Shown in pieces: positions 27,941 to 35,758 of a stretch of 64,000 nucleotides of DNA. Below the pieces are notes generated by a model. That model was given only the letters and a program-made list of their open reading frames with translations. It ran no database searches and had not been told where the DNA came from. The DNA is from JACPUW01 sp049115495 (lineage in GTDB: Bacteria; Bacteroidota; Bacteroidia; CAILMK01; JACPUW01), in NCBI GenBank assembly GCA_049115495.1, contig JAGDZV010000001.1:248001-312000 (forward strand), written 5' to 3'. Every line of letters starts with the position of its first letter. Within the stretch, counting starts at the first letter, position 1. The translations under genes were made by a program, and so were the position numbers.

Positions 27941-28690
27941 ATGAAACATTTTATTGTAGCTGTATTGTCAGTTTTTTTACTCACTGCGGCAGCGCCACCA
28001 AAACCAGCTGAAAAAAAAGTAGCCTTAGCAACATTTTGGGTGTCTAAGCACATTGGATTTGAACAACTAGGTGAAAACGCGGGCCTATTAGCTGCCATTG
28101 CCTCATTATCTGAAGATCCAAACTTTAATCTTCAGCCTGTTCTCGATAATTTCTACGAAACATTTACTACAGATTATGCTGAGCAGTTTCCTTTTGATTT
28201 AGTAGACGAATCTGTTGTTTTAGAAAACCCAGACTACCAGGCCTATGAAGGCAGGTTTAACGAAAGTGAAGATGAAGATGCCGGAAAATTATTGCAAAGG
28301 TTTTTAACGCCTAAAACATACAAACCGCTTCAAGAATCACTTTTTAAAGGTGAAAAAAGCAACCAAATGCAAATGGTTGAAATGTTTAAAGATGTTGCCG
28401 ATGGAGTAATGTTCGTATCAATGGGTTACGATTTTGTAAAAAAGCCTGTTCCTTTTACGGCAGGAATTCAAGCCTATGTCCAGATTAAAATTTGGAATAA
28501 AGAAGGTAAACGAGTGCTTACAATAAGAGAAGTAGGTACATCTAAAAAATCGGTAGCCATTGTAGGTGGTGTGCCAATTATGAAACCTGAGCAATTATTG
28601 CCGCTTTGCGAAAGTGCATCGGAAAAATTAGTTGCCGATTTGAGTAAGAAAATTGGCAAAATGAGCAAAAAAGCTGACAAAAAATTATAG
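27941..28690 (+). CDS. Secreted hypothetical protein
   Basis: A 249-residue protein with a signal peptide (MKHFIVAVLSVFLLTAAAPPKP) and a Lys-rich C-terminus. Visible features are VALATFWVSKHIGFEQ after the signal, a helical acidic middle (residues 60-130), DVADGVMFVSMGYDF and a strand-rich region AGIQAYVQIKIWNKEGKRVLTIREVG. The last part resembles periplasmic proteins that handle cell envelope stress in having no obvious active site, but no family was identified. It is followed by a strong intrinsic terminator, so it is probably a single-gene unit read from the promoter at 27914. Confidence 0.75.
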   Translation: MKHFIVAVLSVFLLTAAAPPKPAEKKVALATFWVSKHIGFEQLGENAGLLAAIASLSEDPNFNLQPVLDNFYETFTTDYAEQFPFDLVDESVVLENPDYQAYEGRFNESEDEDAGKLLQRFLTPKTYKPLQESLFKGEKSNQMQMVEMFKDVADGVMFVSMGYDFVKKPVPFTAGIQAYVQIKIWNKEGKRVLTIREVGTSKKSVAIVGGVPIMKPEQLLPLCESASEKLVADLSKKIGKMSKKADKKL

Positions 28691-28716
28691 GTAAATTCAA
28701 AACCACCTAAACCCAA

Positions 28717-28742
28717 GGGCCAATGCGAATTGGCCCTTTTTT
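28717..28742 (+). terminator. Intrinsic terminator
   Basis: GGGCCAAT-GCGA-ATTGGCCC forms a perfect 8-bp GC-rich stem with a 4-base loop followed by six T residues, just downstream of the gene ending at 28690. Confidence 0.9.
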
Positions 28743-28797
28743 ATTTATTTGTATTAGGGTATAGTACTGCAGAGTTGTTTTACAATAAAACAATAAC

Positions 28798-29532
28798 ATG
28801 AGAACATTTAAAATTTCGCTTCTACTTATCGCAATTACTAATTTAATGGCTTGTAGCCTTGATGATTCAGAACAGGTTATACAAAGTGAGTCTAAGAATG
28901 TGATAATGCCTCTGGGAGCTTCAAGGGTTGAAGGCGCAAGACCCGAGTTTGAGAGCTACAGGTACGAACTTTGGAAGTTGTTAGTTGATAAAAATTTTGA
29001 CATCGATTTCATTGGTACAAATAAAGATTATGCCCAATACAATAATTACTTAGGTAAAAGTTTTGATCCGGACCATGAGGGTTGGTCTGGCTGGACATCT
29101 GGAGAAATTAATAGGAGAATTAACAAATGGCTCAACCAAATCTCAATGCCAGATATTGTACTATTTAGTACGCCTGGAGGTAATGATGCTTTGCAAAACT
29201 TATCATATGACAAAGCCATTTCAAATGTGAATGAGATTATTGATAAAATACAAAGTGTTAATCCTAATGTTACAATAATCATTGAGTCTCCGGCCCCAGC
29301 ACATTCTTCAATTATGCAAGCGCCACTCTCTACATTTTTAAGCAATATGCAAGATGATGTTGTAACTATTGCTAAAAATAAGAGCACACCAACTTCAATG
29401 ATAATAGTTGCCGATATGGCTTCAGGATTTGGCGATGACCATTTGGCCGATGATGTGCATTATAATGAAGCTGGAGCAAGACTAATTGCTTCAAAATATT
29501 TCAAAATACTTGAAAATGTATTGAAGAACTAA
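28798..29532 (+). CDS. SGNH/GDSL-family hydrolase lipoprotein
   Basis: A 244-residue lipoprotein (lipobox LMAC) of the SGNH esterase/lipase superfamily. Block I reads MPLGASRVEG where most family members have GDS, so the nucleophile Ser is present but the preceding Asp is Ala. Block II Gly is in GWSGWTSGEI, block III is GGNDAL, and the C-terminal Asp/His pair lies in DDVHYNEAGARLIA. It probably deacylates an extracellular carbohydrate or lipid. It lies directly after the terminator at 28.7 kb and is followed by two small lipoproteins on the same strand. Confidence 0.87.
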   Translation: MRTFKISLLLIAITNLMACSLDDSEQVIQSESKNVIMPLGASRVEGARPEFESYRYELWKLLVDKNFDIDFIGTNKDYAQYNNYLGKSFDPDHEGWSGWTSGEINRRINKWLNQISMPDIVLFSTPGGNDALQNLSYDKAISNVNEIIDKIQSVNPNVTIIIESPAPAHSSIMQAPLSTFLSNMQDDVVTIAKNKSTPTSMIIVADMASGFGDDHLADDVHYNEAGARLIASKYFKILENVLKN

Positions 29533-29586
29533 TAGAATTTGGAATTGATTGGAGAATTAAATGTTTCTTTGTTAAAAAACTAATCC

Positions 29587-30042
29587 ATGAAAAAACTAAT
29601 TCATTTGGCCATTCTGTTTGCTTTGATTGGGTGCGACAATAAGGCAAGCAAATCAAACAATGAGAGCACTACTAATATTGTAACAGCATTTTTAAAGAAC
29701 GTAAGATCACTTGAAGATGTTGAAAATGGTAATCCAATCATAGCCTTTAGCGAACAAGCTTCAACAATTGCAGATGCCACTTTTTCACTTGACAAAGGTG
29801 GCGCTGAAGACCTATTTGAAACGGCTAAAAACTACACACACTGTGTAATAGTAGTTGAAGACCACACCATTGTGAAAATAGATGACTTTGATGATTGCCA
29901 ACAGTCGGGCTCTTGGGGTGCTTGCATGCCCATGGGCAATGGCTATATTAAGCATGGAAACCTTGACTCGGAAAAAGACTACATTAATAATATTATTGGC
30001 ACCCCTGATGGAAAGGAGCGAAAAGTTTATCTATTCAAATAA
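29587..30042 (+). CDS. Small lipoprotein of unknown function
   Basis: A 151-residue lipoprotein with signal MKKLIHLAILFALIGC (lipobox LIGC). The mature part has a Ser/Asn-rich linker and then a compact domain with FSLDKGGAEDLF, three Cys residues (in THCVIVV, DDCQQSG and WGACMP) and a C-terminal GTPDGKERKVYLFK. Two or more of the Cys could form disulfides in the periplasm. No family was recognised. It is in the same direction as the SGNH lipoprotein 54 bp upstream and a second small lipoprotein 80 bp downstream. Confidence 0.75.
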   Translation: MKKLIHLAILFALIGCDNKASKSNNESTTNIVTAFLKNVRSLEDVENGNPIIAFSEQASTIADATFSLDKGGAEDLFETAKNYTHCVIVVEDHTIVKIDDFDDCQQSGSWGACMPMGNGYIKHGNLDSEKDYINNIIGTPDGKERKVYLFK

Positions 30043-30122
30043 ACATTTGGTCTATTTTTAAATGAACATTAGAACAATACAAGAAATTTAAGGTTTTACT
30101 CTACGCAGGTAAAACAAATTTT

Positions 30123-30470
30123 ATGAAGTCTCTAATTCTCATTTCATTCTTTTCAATGGGATGGTTCGGTTGCCAAGACCATACAATTTTTGAGCTAGCT
30201 CCAAACCAAAGTATGTCTATTGTAGGTAAAGGACAAGGACAAGATGCCGCCATAAACCCATTTTCAGGTGAAGATTCTAAAGCCATTGTTGCCAACTTAG
30301 GCAATAACAAATTCGCTGTAAGGGTTCAAGAACAGGGAGAAATTATATACACTACCGAGCTTAACCCTGACCGAATCGTTGAAGTTGAGCTGTACGATGG
30401 ATATGAACTATACCTTGACACAATTGAAAAAGGAAAAGCTAAAGTGGTTTTTAAAAAGCTTAATTCTTAG
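30123..30470 (+). CDS. Small lipoprotein of unknown function
   Basis: A 115-residue protein with the signal MKSLILISFFSMGWFGC, a plausible lipobox with an aromatic at -2. The remaining about 98 residues are mostly beta strands (KAIVANLGNNKFAVRVQEQGEIIYTTEL, RIVEVELYDGYELYLDTI), giving the look of a small beta-sandwich. No family was recognised. It is convergent with the LDH/MDH-family gene, 26 bp away. Confidence 0.7.
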   Translation: MKSLILISFFSMGWFGCQDHTIFELAPNQSMSIVGKGQGQDAAINPFSGEDSKAIVANLGNNKFAVRVQEQGEIIYTTELNPDRIVEVELYDGYELYLDTIEKGKAKVVFKKLNS

Positions 30471-30496
30471 CTTTTCTATAATTCTTCTGTTTTAAC

Positions 30497-31423
30497 TCAA
30501 TTCATTTGCTCAACTGATTCAATAGCTTCTCTAATTACTTTGGCAGATGCTAATAAACCTTCTTTTTCTTCTAAACTCATTTTAGGCAATAGCAGCTTTT
30601 TTACTCCATTGGACCCTATTAACGCCGGAATTGAAATAGAAACATTTGGAAATTCAGAAAGCTCACTAGTTAAAGAAGAAACGGTAACCACTCTATTTTC
30701 ATCTCTCAAAATCCACTTTACGAGATTTGCCGTAGTTAAGCCAATGGCATGGTTTGTTGCACCTTTTCTCTTAATTATTTCGTAAGCCGCATTCTTAACT
30801 TCTTCGGCAATGGTTCTTTGCTTTTTAATAGACCACCCCTCCCATTCATTTAATGGAAACCCTCCAATATTGGCCACTGACCATAATACAACTTCTGAAT
30901 CGCCATGTTCTCCAACCACATGGGCATGAATACTCTTTGGTTCTATATTTAGAGCATCGCCTACTATGTCTCTTAAACGGGCGGTATCTAACAAAGTGCC
31001 AGTACCAATTACCTTATTGGATGGCAACTGGGTAAATTTTTGATAAAAATAGGTAAGCACATCAACAGGATTAGCCACAATCACCAATATGCCCTTAAAA
31101 CCTTTTAGCTTATTACTAATGCTTCTGGCAATATTTACATTTTCATTTAGCAATTCCAATCGAGTTTCACCAGGCTTGCCCCCTCTGCCAGCCGTAATTA
31201 CAACAATGTTGCATTCCTTCATCTCTTCAATTTCGGCGGCTCTTACCGTTGCCGATGAGTAAAATGAAGATCCATGATTTAGGTCCATGGCCTCTCCTTC
31301 TGCAATTCCTGGTCTGGCATCATTAAGCAAAAGCTCTTTACAAACCCCCTTATGCAATAATGAGATAGCGATACTGCTACCTACCCAACCCATTCCAATT
31401 ATGCCAACTTTAGCTTGATTCAT
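30497..31423 (-). CDS. Lactate/malate dehydrogenase family protein with unusual substrate loop
   Basis: A 308-residue NAD-dependent 2-hydroxyacid dehydrogenase. The Rossmann motif is GIIGMGWVGSSIA, the carboxylate-binding Arg is in LLDTARLRDIVG, and the catalytic His is in HVVGEHGDSEV, all intact. In the specificity loop TAGRGGKPGETR, the position that is Gln in lactate and Arg in malate dehydrogenases (residue 82 here) is Gly. The overall loop (KPGETR) is lactate-dehydrogenase-like. The enzyme may act on lactate or on a bulkier 2-oxoacid; the sequence does not settle it. It is a single gene with its own upstream region. Confidence 0.88.
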   Translation of the reverse strand: MNQAKVGIIGMGWVGSSIAISLLHKGVCKELLLNDARPGIAEGEAMDLNHGSSFYSSATVRAAEIEEMKECNIVVITAGRGGKPGETRLELLNENVNIARSISNKLKGFKGILVIVANPVDVLTYFYQKFTQLPSNKVIGTGTLLDTARLRDIVGDALNIEPKSIHAHVVGEHGDSEVVLWSVANIGGFPLNEWEGWSIKKQRTIAEEVKNAAYEIIKRKGATNHAIGLTTANLVKWILRDENRVVTVSSLTSELSEFPNVSISIPALIGSNGVKKLLLPKMSLEEKEGLLASAKVIREAIESVEQMN

Positions 31424-32069
31424 AAGTATATTTATTATTTCAAATTAATGGGTAATGAAACATTTTAACAAAATGGCAATAAGTTTAGTACTTAAATGTT
31501 TTCTATCAAAAGCATAATTAATTCTTGGTCAAAGCTTGGTATTCTGGGATTTATTCAAAGTATTATAATAGTCTCAATATTTAAATAATGAAACTTTAGA
31601 ACTTTTACAATCAATAAGTATCGTAGCTTAAGTCTTTATCTCTTTGCATTTTAATCTTAACTGATTTTACATCAGATTACTTACCATTTATTATTGAAGC
31701 CATAATATCATTCAAAAAACAGCTATAAATACGTGCAATTTAGCTTTAAAAGCATGGCTTTGGTTCCATATGCCTTTCCTTATAATTTTTACCTTTTCGA
31801 CTCTTCTATTTGGTCAACTTTTCTTGAATAAAAGGTATCACCAAATTAAAAGGCTTTTTCTTTTAACCCTTATACTTACCACCTTGTAGCTTTCATTTGA
31901 TAAAATAATAATTACTGTTACTTCTTTGCACTGTTCTTTTAGTATCATAAAGGATCATGAACCTTTGCTCCTTTTACTTACTGGTTTATAAATAAGCTAA
32001 TTTCAATTCCTTTCTTTGTTTTTATAGTTTGTATTGTTGAATACATTCGCAACTACTTCAAAATCAAAA
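31424..32069. other. Long AT-rich intergenic region
   Basis: About 650 bases with divergent genes on either side. The only open frame of note is a 39-codon ATG frame at 31770-31889 that begins with a hydrophobic stretch (MPFLIIFTFSTLLFGQ) but has no further support. No RNA gene, terminator or strong repeat was seen. Confidence 0.4.
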
Positions 32070-32606
32070 ATGACTTACCAAATAAAGCTTGAACTTAACG
32101 ACTACTTGACTCATCAGCTTTACTCAGCATCTATTTCTGAAAGGGTGAAAAAGCGAAAACGCCGAAGTTGGATTCTGTTTCCTGCCGCACTTTTTATCTT
32201 AGGCATTGTGTTTGTTCAACAAGACAATGGAATGGGAACCGGCTACTTTATTGCAGGTGTTATATGGGCCATTGGTTATCCATTTTATTTTAAATGGACT
32301 TACAAAAGACATTTTGCTAAGTATGTAAAAGATAACTTTAGCCAAAAAGCTGGGCAAATTGTTAAGCTAAAAATTGGTGATGATTATCTTTTCTCAAAAG
32401 ACGAAGACTCTGAAGCCAAAATTAGATTGCATTTGTTTCATTCATTTGTAGAGTTGCCCGAACACATTTTATTAAGGACCAATAAAGGTGATACTTTAAT
32501 AATACCGAAAAGCATGTTGGAATATGACCAAATACTGAAGGAATTAAAAGAAAAGGCCAGAGAATTTAATATTGAGTGGAACAAAGAGCTAGACTGGAAA
32601 TGGTAA
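32070..32606 (+). CDS. YcxB-like membrane protein
   Basis: A 178-residue protein starting at an ATG (32070); a TTG 12 codons upstream also opens the frame. A short N-terminal part (YQIKLELNDYLTHQLYSAS) is followed by two membrane segments (about residues 33-50 and 56-75) and a cytoplasmic C-terminal domain with LKIGDDYLFSKDEDSEAKI, FHSFVELPEHILLRTNKGDTLIIPKSML. This order matches the YcxB-like family. Its function is unknown. It is the first of four rightward, closely spaced small membrane-protein genes. Confidence 0.75.
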   Translation: MTYQIKLELNDYLTHQLYSASISERVKKRKRRSWILFPAALFILGIVFVQQDNGMGTGYFIAGVIWAIGYPFYFKWTYKRHFAKYVKDNFSQKAGQIVKLKIGDDYLFSKDEDSEAKIRLHLFHSFVELPEHILLRTNKGDTLIIPKSMLEYDQILKELKEKAREFNIEWNKELDWKW

Positions 32607-32614
32607 ACTGAAGC

Positions 32615-33406
32615 ATGAAAAAGAAGCTAGGTTTAAAAATATTTGCTATTTGGCTATTTATCTGGGCTATTTCACGTTTTGTTGGAGTTTTTCATTTTGA
32701 ACATAAACACACCGGTGGATTTTGTGAGATACAAGAAGGTGAATTAGCTGGTACTCCAAAAGTTTTTCATTTTGTTTTTAACGATGGTTCAAATCAAAGT
32801 TTTGGTGCTGGAAGCGACACCTTATTCCTTGTTGAAGATGATGATTCAGGAGCAAAATGGGCTTTGCCCTTAATGTTTTGGTTTGGTGAAAAGCACGAAT
32901 GGAAATTTGAATGTTTTCTGACTAATGAAAAATTAGGAAAACTTTACATCAATACTGAGCATTTTGGAGCGGGTTTTAGCTCTAGACGACGATATATCAG
33001 ATTTATAAATGATTACACAACTAATGAGATTTTAGATAAGCTAAAAATATGTTGTGAGTTTGTAGATCAACGGCAATACTCTCCAAATTCAATGAGCACT
33101 TCGCCTTGGGATGGAAAATTGACACTAAGACCTTCGATCATCAATGGCAATTATACTGGCCTGGGCAGACGAAGATTAACCATTGATTTAAGTAAAGCAG
33201 TGACTAAAGACAGTATTACTTTTTCTACCATGGGTGGCTATGATTCGCTTTTATCTCATGAAATAATAGTTACCGATACAATAAAAAAGTCGGTTACCTT
33301 TAAGCGCTATAACAACTATGGCCACATAACATTTGACAAAGAACTATTTGACACTTGGGAAATGGTTTGGAATAAACCAAAAGGGAGATCAATTAGAACG
33401 ATATGA
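32615..33406 (+). CDS. Membrane-anchored hypothetical protein
   Basis: A 263-residue protein with one N-terminal membrane segment (LKIFAIWLFIWAISRFVGVF) and an extracytoplasmic part of about 235 residues, rich in beta strands and aromatic residues (VFHFVFNDGSNQSFGAG, WKFECFLTNEKLGKLYI, GRRRLTIDLSKAV). Two Cys residues are adjacent (ICCEF). No family was recognised. It begins 8 bp after the YcxB-like gene and its stop overlaps the start of the next gene by 4 bp (ATGA), so it belongs to the same operon. Confidence 0.7.
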   Translation: MKKKLGLKIFAIWLFIWAISRFVGVFHFEHKHTGGFCEIQEGELAGTPKVFHFVFNDGSNQSFGAGSDTLFLVEDDDSGAKWALPLMFWFGEKHEWKFECFLTNEKLGKLYINTEHFGAGFSSRRRYIRFINDYTTNEILDKLKICCEFVDQRQYSPNSMSTSPWDGKLTLRPSIINGNYTGLGRRRLTIDLSKAVTKDSITFSTMGGYDSLLSHEIIVTDTIKKSVTFKRYNNYGHITFDKELFDTWEMVWNKPKGRSIRTI

Positions 33407-33795
33407 GTGAATTAATAACCATTGCTACTTTTCATTTTCCCACTAGAGCACATGTTTTAAAAACAAGGCTCAGTGCCGAAGGCATTCACGTATTCCTCAA
33501 AAATGAAATGCATGCTCAGGTAAATAACTTTCAGAGTCAGGCTATTGGTGGCGTACAAGTGCAGGTTTTAGAAAAAGATTTAGAACAAGCACTCAAAATC
33601 GCAAAAGAGTTTGGCATAGACAATGAAAACAAAACTTCATTAACAGATAAGCTGATTCTAAAGGCATATAGGCTTGGGGAATCCGTAAAGATATATACTC
33701 ATAAACCACCATTAGAAAGGCTATTTATACTTATTGGGATAGTTTTAGGCATCGTTTCTATAATTGCATTGCTGCTTACAGCAATTTTTGAATAA
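33403..33795 (+). CDS. DUF2007 putative signal-transducing protein with C-terminal membrane anchor
   Basis: A 130-residue protein. Residues 1-75 are a DUF2007 domain (LITIATFHFPTRAHVLKTRLSAEGI, then VFLKNEM and VQVQVLEKDLEQALKIAKEF), which resembles a ferredoxin-like fold of PII type. A single hydrophobic segment at about 107-128 tethers it to the membrane. The start ATG lies in an ATGA overlap with the preceding stop. The function of the family is not established. Confidence 0.82.
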   Translation: MSELITIATFHFPTRAHVLKTRLSAEGIHVFLKNEMHAQVNNFQSQAIGGVQVQVLEKDLEQALKIAKEFGIDNENKTSLTDKLILKAYRLGESVKIYTHKPPLERLFILIGIVLGIVSIIALLLTAIFE

Positions 33796-33805
33796 TTACA
33801 TCAAG

Positions 33806-33970
33806 GTGCAAGTTTGTCCTAATTGCCAATCAGAAAACACGAGAAAACAAAGTTTTAACCCTTGGTTCTTTATTCTTCCATTTCTACTAATTGGGGCACC
33901 TTTTCTTTTTGTGCGTCTCAACTATTACTGCTTTGATTGTAGACTAAGCTTCGCTCCGTCGAAAAAGTAG
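33806..33970 (+). CDS. Small zinc-ribbon protein with internal membrane segment
   Basis: A 54-residue protein starting at GTG (33806), 10 bp after the DUF2007 stop. It has CPNC near the N-terminus and CFDC near the C-terminus, a split zinc ribbon separated by a strongly hydrophobic stretch (WFFILPFLLIGAPFLFV). If the membrane segment forms a hairpin or re-entrant loop, both Cys pairs could meet on the same face. The open frame extends further upstream inside the previous gene, but those codons do not add conserved sequence. It completes the four-gene unit. Confidence 0.65.
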   Translation: MQVCPNCQSENTRKQSFNPWFFILPFLLIGAPFLFVRLNYYCFDCRLSFAPSKK

Positions 33971-34022
33971 GTTCACTAGTTTTATATTTACTTACTTCTG
34001 TTAAAATTATAAAGCATTAAGT

Positions 34023-34835
34023 ATGGATTTAGAAAAGTATAGTGACTTGGCTATGGAATGGGTTGTAGATCACGGACCCACGTTTATTTTGGCAATTCTA
34101 ACCTTATTAATAGGCCTTTGGATTATAGGAAGGCTCACCAAACTTGCCGGAAAAGTCCTTGAGAAGAGAAATACTGATCCTTCGCTCAGTTCATTTGTAA
34201 TGAGCTTAACAAGCATAGGTTTAAAAGCTTTACTAATTATATCGGTAGCTGATATGGTTGGTATACAAACCACATCTTTTGTAGCAATAATTGGAGCTGC
34301 AGGTTTGGCTGTAGGTTTAGCCTTACAGGGTACCTTAGCCAATTTTGCTGGTGGTGTTTTGGTGTTAATATTTAAACCGTACAAAGTTGGGCAGCTTATT
34401 GAAGCGCAAGGACACACCGGCTGGGTAAATGAGATTCAAATTTTTGTAACGGTACTTACAACACCTGATAACAAAACAGTAATTATTCCCAATGGGGCAA
34501 TCTCAAACGGTAATATTACCAACTACTCTATGTTGGGTAAGATTAGGGTTGACCTGATAATGGGAATTTCTTATGAAAGCGATATTAGAAAAGCAAAAGA
34601 GATTCTACTTGAAGTAATGAACAAACATGATAAGGTACTTAAAGATCCTGCACCTTTTGTAGGGGTTGAGTCTTTGGGAGACAGCGCTGTAAATTTAGCC
34701 GTAAGGCCCCATTCAACACCCGAAGATTATTGGGATGTATATTTTGATATTTACGAAGAAGGCAAAATTGCTCTTGATGACAATGGCATTAATATTCCGT
34801 TCCCACAAATTGACGTGCATATGAAAAATCAATAG
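34023..34835 (+). CDS. Small-conductance mechanosensitive channel (MscS family)
   Basis: A 270-residue MscS-like channel. Three membrane segments are seen at about residues 17-38, 60-80 and 88-112. The pore-lining TM3 is AAGLAVGLALQGTLANFAGGVLVLIF, with the Gly/Ala packing pattern of the family, followed by the beta domain (GQLIEAQGHTGWVNEI, VIIPNGAISNGNITNYS). It should open under hypo-osmotic shock to release solutes. A good intrinsic terminator lies 20 bp downstream. Confidence 0.93.
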   Translation: MDLEKYSDLAMEWVVDHGPTFILAILTLLIGLWIIGRLTKLAGKVLEKRNTDPSLSSFVMSLTSIGLKALLIISVADMVGIQTTSFVAIIGAAGLAVGLALQGTLANFAGGVLVLIFKPYKVGQLIEAQGHTGWVNEIQIFVTVLTTPDNKTVIIPNGAISNGNITNYSMLGKIRVDLIMGISYESDIRKAKEILLEVMNKHDKVLKDPAPFVGVESLGDSAVNLAVRPHSTPEDYWDVYFDIYEEGKIALDDNGINIPFPQIDVHMKNQ

Positions 34836-34855
34836 GTTTTTAAGGTTTTATTGTG

Positions 34856-34883
34856 AGCCCTGCCAACTTTGGTGGGGCTTTTT
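34856..34883 (+). terminator. Intrinsic terminator after mscS
   Basis: AGCCCTGCCA-ACTT-TGGTGGGGCT forms a 10-bp stem with two G-U pairs and a 4-base loop, followed by a run of T residues. Confidence 0.85.
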
Positions 34884-34909
34884 AGTTTTTAAAAAGGTAT
34901 CAAATCAAC

Positions 34910-34940
34910 ATTTGAAACTTCTCAAATTATGATTTGAAAC
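34910..34940. repeat. Direct repeat ATTTGAAAC x2 upstream of a secreted protein
   Basis: ATTTGAAAC occurs at 34910-34918 and 34932-34940, spaced 22 bases start to start (about two helical turns). The first copy is also part of ATTTGA-N6-TCAAAT. Direct repeats two turns apart are a typical AraC-family binding arrangement, and such a regulator is encoded at 35759; binding is inferred only. Confidence 0.35.
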
Positions 34941-34997
34941 CGTCATAGAGTTTGCTTGAGTCACTTTTGGGCCATCAAATTATAAAAACAAAAAATC

Positions 34998-35591
34998 ATG
35001 AAAGCACTATCATTCATTCTTCTACTTTGCAGCTTTACAACAGTTTATTCAAAAGAATACAACATTGAACTAACTGCTTTTGCGAGTGAAGAGATTTGGT
35101 ACGATGAATTCTTAACTGAAGATGTAGAAATTGTAAATAATACAATGGCCAGTATTGAAGTAGCAGTTATAAATAACAGTACTGGAAAAAAGATTAAGGG
35201 TTTTGGGCTTAACAAAATGGCCAAGGCTACCCTTTTGGTTAACGAAAATTGCAAACTTAAATTGACCAATGAATCTGGTAGAAAAATTAAGATTACTCTT
35301 AATACTGTTAGCAGAAAAGTAAATGAAAAAAAATCTGATGTTTACATTCAATTTACTTTGAGAAATAATTCGGCAAAGTCAATCCCATTAATCATTCCAA
35401 CGGTTATGAATCCAAACCTTAGTCCGTTCTCAAATAGCGGAGTAAGCCTTAAAATCGGACAAGAGATATTCTTTAAAAATAAAGGCAAAAAGGAATTGTT
35501 GCTTGTAGTTGATGATTCTATTAAAAACGGAAGTAAACTAGATGTGGCAAAACTTATAGAAGAGCGCAAAAAGGAACTCAAAAAGAAATAA
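34998..35591 (+). CDS. Secreted protein, paralogue of the protein at 36995-37579
   Basis: A 197-residue protein with a signal peptide (MKALSFILLLCSFTTVYS). The mature part is beta-rich: WYDEFLTEDVEIVNNTMASIEVAVINNSTGKK, LVNENCKLKLTNESG, then the block IPTVMNPNLSPFSNSGVSLKIGQEIFFKNKG, and a basic helical tail. The same plan, including NPNLSPFSNSG versus KPKLGPGSNTG followed by K-x-G-x-E-I-x-F, is found in the second protein, so they are paralogues. Family and function are unknown. The pair flanks a membrane AraC regulator that may control them. Confidence 0.75.
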   Translation: MKALSFILLLCSFTTVYSKEYNIELTAFASEEIWYDEFLTEDVEIVNNTMASIEVAVINNSTGKKIKGFGLNKMAKATLLVNENCKLKLTNESGRKIKITLNTVSRKVNEKKSDVYIQFTLRNNSAKSIPLIIPTVMNPNLSPFSNSGVSLKIGQEIFFKNKGKKELLLVVDDSIKNGSKLDVAKLIEERKKELKKK

Positions 35592-35639
35592 GTTCATATT
35601 TGTTTCAAACTCGCATTACCTTTTAACCTAAAAAATATT

Positions 35640-35670
35640 CTTAACCCTACCAATTTAAGGTTGGGTTAAG
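35640..35670. terminator. Hairpin after the secreted protein gene
   Basis: CTTAACCCTACC (35640-35651) and GGTTGGGTTAAG (35659-35670) pair with one mismatch around a 7-base loop. There is no T-run behind it, so it could be a factor-dependent terminator or a structural element before the AraC gene. Confidence 0.45.
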
Positions 35671-35758
35671 CCATTACATACACTTATATATAATTCTTCA
35701 ACTTTTTTTAAATACCCTCGTTTTGTACTTCATTGTATAGAAAACTTAAATATTAACC

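Noticed and set aside
31770..31889. 39-codon open frame with a hydrophobic start in a long gap
   Set aside because: No ribosome site, family or conservation evidence; a T-rich stretch easily reads as a hydrophobic helix.
33764..33805. Longer TTG-initiated version of the small zinc-ribbon protein
   Set aside because: The extra 14 codons overlap the end of the DUF2007 gene and add nothing conserved; GTG at 33806 follows that gene's stop closely.
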